Assembly (NCBI GenBank): GCA_030180135.1
Contig: CM058232.1
Span: 74,020,016 to 74,084,015 of the forward strand
Origin: Orychophragmus violaceus
Taxonomy: Eukaryota > Streptophyta > Magnoliopsida > Brassicales > Brassicaceae
Reading direction: 5' to 3'
Length of the DNA: 64,000 nt
The first letter of the stretch is position 1; every line of letters starts with the position of its first letter. The notes under the pieces are model-generated. The model was given only the letters and a program-made list of their open reading frames with translations. It was not told the origin of the DNA and did not search any database. Below, piece after piece: positions 59,920 to 64,000 of this stretch. Position numbers and translations under genes: made by a program.

Positions 59920-60240
59920 TAAAGCCACTCTTTGTTTTTCAATAAACTCAAGTAAATTGATGATAAGAAAACCCTAGTATTGTCTAGTGGCCGATCTCTT
60001 GGTTCTTGCGTGGATTCACCTTGAACAATTGATCCTATTATCTTCTTACTTGTGTGCGTGAGTTTCTCAAAGTGTTCATGTCTCAATGCTGTTCGAATCA
60101 TCCACCATCACTCATTGACCAAGGAAAGAGCGTCTTCGACCAGCTCCTTTGTCCCATCGTCCACCCGATGTCGATCGAATTCCAATCGCGTCGATCGTTC
60201 CCTCTCGACCACTCAACCAACCGCCTCCAATCTTACATCA

Positions 60241-60981
60241 GGCCCCTTCTTCCTTGAAAATATCCTTGGACTGAGCCATTGTATCCGACTGTAAAGTTGG
60301 AGGTGCAGACACAAGCCTCTAACCATCTAGTTTAGGTCGTAGGAAGCCTTAAACCACGCAAGCATGTGAACAAAAATTCCACGACAGAGTATCAAAAGCT
60401 TTCGCTATATCTATTTTGATCATGAATTTATTTGGCCCTTTGTTGCGGTGGTAACCATTCACAAGTTCACTGGCTAGCAACGTGTTTTCAACCAAGAGCC
60501 CATCCTCTACAAAAACTGTCTGGTTAGAAAGAATTAAAAAAGAGTAACGGTTTTAAACTTTTGACCAGGAGGCAGGTGATAACTTTGTAGATAGTATTAA
60601 GAAAAAAGACCGGTCTCTAGTCCGTAATAAACGAGGTTCTTGGCTTTTTCGGGAATAATGAAGTATTATAGTGTTTGTAGCAGCCGGAAGGAAGGCTATG
60701 GTGAAGAAACGCACAATCGAAGTAACCACCTCCGTGCCAACAATACTCCAGGAATGTTTATAAAAGACGGAAGTAAGGCGATCGAGATTGAGTGCCTTGT
60801 TCGGATTGATTTTCATTAAGCACTGAGCAGAAGTGGAGATGGTCATCATGATTTGGTACATAGCTGGAGAAATTCTAAAGGCTAACAATGATTGAATCCA
60901 GTTCATCGTAGTATTGATCCGAAGCTGTGGAATATAATTATGCCATGACTCATCCAAGTTGATGAAAAAATATTCAACCAA
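60241..60981 (-). pseudogene. LINE reverse transcriptase fragment
   Basis: Minus strand reads KINPNKALNLDRLTSVFYKH, then a decayed IPKK stretch, and DIAKAFDTLSW near 60400 with the first catalytic Asp. It stops at the conserved GLRQG region right at the LTR end of the gag-only element, so that element or a deletion removed the rest. Several frame changes and stops are present. Confidence 0.8.
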
Positions 60982-62135
60982 AATTTAATTAATAGTCTAG
61001 TATAATGTTAATATGTTATTTAAACTTTTAGTTAATAGATTTACGGTCGTCTTAATTTTATTTAGAAGTTAAACTTTAAATTTAGTTCATATTGAAAAAG
61101 AATCAAATGGTTGTGCAATACACTATTTACATGCTTAAACAGACTATGGATAAAACTAATTAACCGACGAACCAAAGCATATTGTTTTTTTTTTTTTTTT
61201 TGCTAAATACCAAAGCATATTGTTACAAAGTGCGATTGACAGACAGAATGATGATGTGATTCTAGTTTCAAAAAAAAAAGAAATTATGATGTGATTCCTT
61301 CGATAAAATGAAGATGCATTGGTAAATAAGTTGAAAAACAGATGCATACAAAACATGAACATACGAACACAAATTTTGTCGTGTCATGCTATACAAATGT
61401 ACTGATATTCATATATTGGAGTGTGGAGGTTTATCTGATACAGAATCCAACGTTAAAAAAGAGTGAATTCTTGTTGATGATACATTGAACTGAAAAAAGA
61501 ACGACAAATGGAGGAGAGATAGGTGAAGATGCCATGCAAAAATGTCCAAAAAGAATTAAAATAATAAATAAATGAAAGAGCCAAAAAATGTTAATGTAAA
61601 AGTGGGGTTGGGCATCCATATGCGCGTGTATAACACATCATCGTACGATTTTAAAATATTGGACAAAACCACTTCTATCTTCCAATCACTTCCATGAAAT
61701 TAGGATAACATAAACAATAAGAAATTCAAACCTAGGGGCTGCTAACGTTTTCCATGGTTTTTTGGGGGTTGTGAAAACCACAGAAATTGGGTTTACCGGC
61801 AATCATGTCTCCCGTTCAAAGGATATTTTTTCCCCAGGTTTTTTTCTTTCTTTTTAATAAAGGGCAAAATAAGGAAAAATATTATCAAATATTTGTCGTT
61901 TTAAAAGAAAACTAGATAATACAAAAATATTAGTGGAAACAACATCAAAAAAATACTTTTATTATTATAATAATTTTGATAAAGGTGAATTTTTGAAAAA
62001 GGAAGCAAAAAAATATAAACAATAAAAGAATGTTATTTAATCATAGTTTTTAAATTAATTCCCTAAAATTTCTTTGACAAAAAAAAATTAATTCTCTAAA
62101 ATTTTATAATCTTCAAAATTTTAAATTTTAGTATT
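60982..62135. other. AT-rich spacer
   Basis: No gene seen. Contains T/A tracts (61185-61201) and a GC-richer patch at 61735-61810 that may be a small transposon end but lacks clear terminal repeats. Confidence 0.4.
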
Positions 62136-62139
62136 AATC

Positions 62140-62504
62140 TTTATATTAATTGATAAGTGTTTTGATCTTTATATTCACTCTCAAAATGGTTGATTACTAA
62201 TTTTTTATTAATGAATTTAGGTTAATTATTGTGTCAACCTTAATTTGTTTCATATTTATCAACTTGTTTTTAAAATTTTATTTTAAATATATGTATAACC
62301 TTAAATAAAAAATAAAAAATATGATGGTATGAAAATATTTATGAAGATTAAATTTTTAATTTTATTTTAAAAATATATATAATCTTTAATAAAAAATATA
62401 AAAATAAGATGATATATAAAAACGTTTATGAATATTTTTATATAATAATAAATATTATTTTTAGATTTTATATAATAAATTCGTATTATTTATATAACTT
62501 TTGA

Positions 62505-62535
<31 letters not shown>

Positions 62536-63455
62536 CGATAAATATTTTAATTTATGTATTGACTTTTAAACATAAATATATAAAGACAATTTATTTTATT
62601 ATTATTAATTTTATTTATATAAATTATAAAATATTTTATTAAATATAATATTATATATATGCTTAATTATAAATAATCCATAGATTTTATAATATTATTA
62701 TTGTTGTTAAATTAATGTGAGAATTTTTATTTTGAAAAAAATTATGTTTAAAATATTTATGCTCGCACCATGAAAAATGCTTTTGGCCTTGTATGCACTC
62801 TAAAAAAACTGATTACTAATTTGACATTAATGAAATTAAACTAATTACTGTATTAACCTTAATTTATTTCTTATTTATCATCTTATTTTTAAATTTTTAT
62901 TTTAGAGATATATATAACCTTGAATAAAAAATGAAAAAGTAAGATAGAGATGATAAATATGAAAATATTTATAAAAATTAAATATTTTTAATTTTATTTT
63001 AGAGATATACATAATTTTCAATAAAAATATAAAAATAAAATGATAAATATAAAAACGTTTGTGAATATTTTCAAATATTAATAAATATTATTTTGGATTT
63101 TATATAATAAATTCGTATTATTTATAGAAATTTTGAATTTATATATAAATGATAAATATTTTATATAAAATATTTAGGTATTTTTTTTGTCAACATATTT
63201 ATGTATTTATTTTAAAACATAAAAATATATAGTTACAATTTATTTATTACTATTAATTTTATTTATAATAAATTATAAAATGTGTTATTAAATATAATAT
63301 TTAAATATAATTTTGTATGTATATTTAATTATAAATAATCTCATATAGATTTTTATAATATTATTATTGTTGTTAAATTAATTTAAGATTTTTATATTTT
63401 AAAAATGTATGCTTAAAAATATTTGTGCTCGCACATGAAGTGAACGAATCATACT
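62140..63455. repeat. tandem duplication of an AT-rich unit of about 640 bp
   Basis: About 62150-62785 and 62795-63440 share the same order of blocks (GATTACTAATTT; AACCTTAATTT; TATAACCTTRAATAAAAAAT; AAATTCGTATTATTTATA; ATTTRTGCTCGCAC). A (TA)n tract at 62504-62534 is in the first copy only. The end near 63456, GCTCGCAC...ATACTAG followed by T, looks like a Helitron 3' end, but the hairpin is weak. Confidence 0.6.
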
Positions 63456-63597
63456 AGTTTTAAGTATTCATGTGTGTGGATTCTAAAATCTTTACAGTAT
63501 AACATATATTTTGTGTTAAATAATTTACTCATAAAATTTCATTGGAATTAATTTCAAATGACCTTAAATATAAAGATTTTAAAAATTATTTAGTGCA

Positions 63598-64000
63598 GTG
63601 GGAAGTACGAAGCAAAAAACGATCGCATAGACGCATACTTTAAGGTAGTCCAAAGATTAGCAGTTGAATTTGCCTTCTTCAGCCTCCCAAAATTCGCCAA
63701 GGAGATAAGACATCAGCAAATGTCTTGGCCGCCCTGGCTTCAACCTCCGACCCAACCCAGCGACACGTGATCCCGATGGAGAACATTGATTCACCGAGCA
63801 TCAACTTGTCGAAGGAAGTCTGCCTAATCAATGACTTCCTAGTAAACGAGATTAACGACAAAATCATTAACACCGAAGGTCCCAACGGCCTACCACCTCC
63901 ACCGCCTGAAATTGATACGTTAGACTGCCGCCAGGAGATTTTGGACTACATCGATGACGGTATCGTACCCAATGATCGTTGGGCATCTCGATGACTAAGA
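63598..64000 (+). pseudogene. Tat-lineage gypsy pol fragment, runs off the window
   Basis: Reads GKYEAKNDRIDAYFKVVQRL (end of RNase H), then after a frame change near 63697 the linker MAALASTSDPTQRHVIP...PSINLSKEVCLIND to DDGIVPNDRWASR and TGA at 63992-63994. This is the region between RNase H and integrase in Tat/Retrosat-type elements. The left edge is abrupt; integrase would follow outside the window. Confidence 0.8.

Larger units (their letters stand above)
56434..60240 (+). mobile_element. non-autonomous, gag-only LTR retrotransposon
   Basis: 56434-56745 and 59920-60240 are related LTR parts. The left is followed by a tRNA-Met primer site (TGGTATCAGAGC, 56748-56759). Only gag-type coding is present; protease, RT and integrase are absent in the 3.2-kb interior. 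The left LTR begins where the right one has its TATA-like TATTTAAA (59916-59923), so the U3 of the left LTR is missing. The true start of the right LTR is not resolved. The LTRs carry a CGATCG motif pair (56683-56712; 60170-60200), like the Athila elements. Confidence 0.75.

Overview
The window is nuclear plant DNA, most likely from a Brassicaceae genome. The evidence is an LBD41-type LOB-domain gene whose protein is very close to what I remember of Arabidopsis LBD41, plus Athila-type gypsy elements, a Cassandra-like 5S-derived TRIM, CACTA, Helitron and hAT-MITE relics and L1-type LINEs in Brassicaceae style. It is a transposon-dense intergenic landscape. I can support only one apparently intact host gene, LBD41, on the minus strand in two exons (41245-42328). 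Almost everything else is mobile DNA, gene fragments carried or broken by mobile DNA, or AT-rich spacer. A 500-base N gap sits at 37175-37674.

Layout, left half. 1-7323 is a young Ty1/copia element (5' LTR cut by the window edge) with one in-frame TGA in its polyprotein. It sits inside an Athila-type Ty3/gypsy integrase gene. 7324-16696 is a chimera of two Athila elements: integrase, 3' leader and env-like start of the first (7324-9437), fused to RT/RNase H, integrase, env-like ORF and 3' LTR of the second (9438-16696). An older Athila LTR (about 17690-18860) was hit by a 5'-truncated LINE, and another LINE tail follows at about 19480-20281. A Cassandra-like TRIM (20305-24741) is split by a 3.6-kb gypsy-type solo LTR (20633-24272). 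A complete 3.55-kb CACTA element (25667-29221) with a captured MIA40-like gene fragment follows. Its left half, with flanking DNA, is duplicated at 31344-33127, where a Helitron end interrupts it.

Layout, right half. 33128-40717 holds Helitron-associated gene debris, an AT-rich stretch, the gap, an asparaginyl-tRNA synthetase-like pseudogene and two reverse-oriented non-LTR insertions. LBD41 comes next. About 450 bp upstream of its start codon lies a 5.2-kb full-span LINE (42776-48012) with a perfect 17-bp target duplication, which separates the gene from its older upstream DNA. 48030-56430 is AT-rich spacer with MITE-like blocks, one reverse non-LTR element and one 179-bp hAT MITE. 56434-60240 is a gag-only, non-autonomous LTR element. 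A minus-strand LINE RT piece, a tandem AT-rich duplication and the edge of a Tat-lineage gypsy pol gene close the window.

The elements form a readable nesting order. Several insertions can be proven from target duplications or from an empty site inside the window. Many stop codons look like C-to-T decay. I found no convincing evidence for a new functional system. The most unusual signals are the recurrent CGATCG palindromes across the Athila-type DNA, the leader-intron arrangement before the Athila env-like ORF, the MIA40-like capture in CACTA, and the LINE in the LBD41 upstream region.
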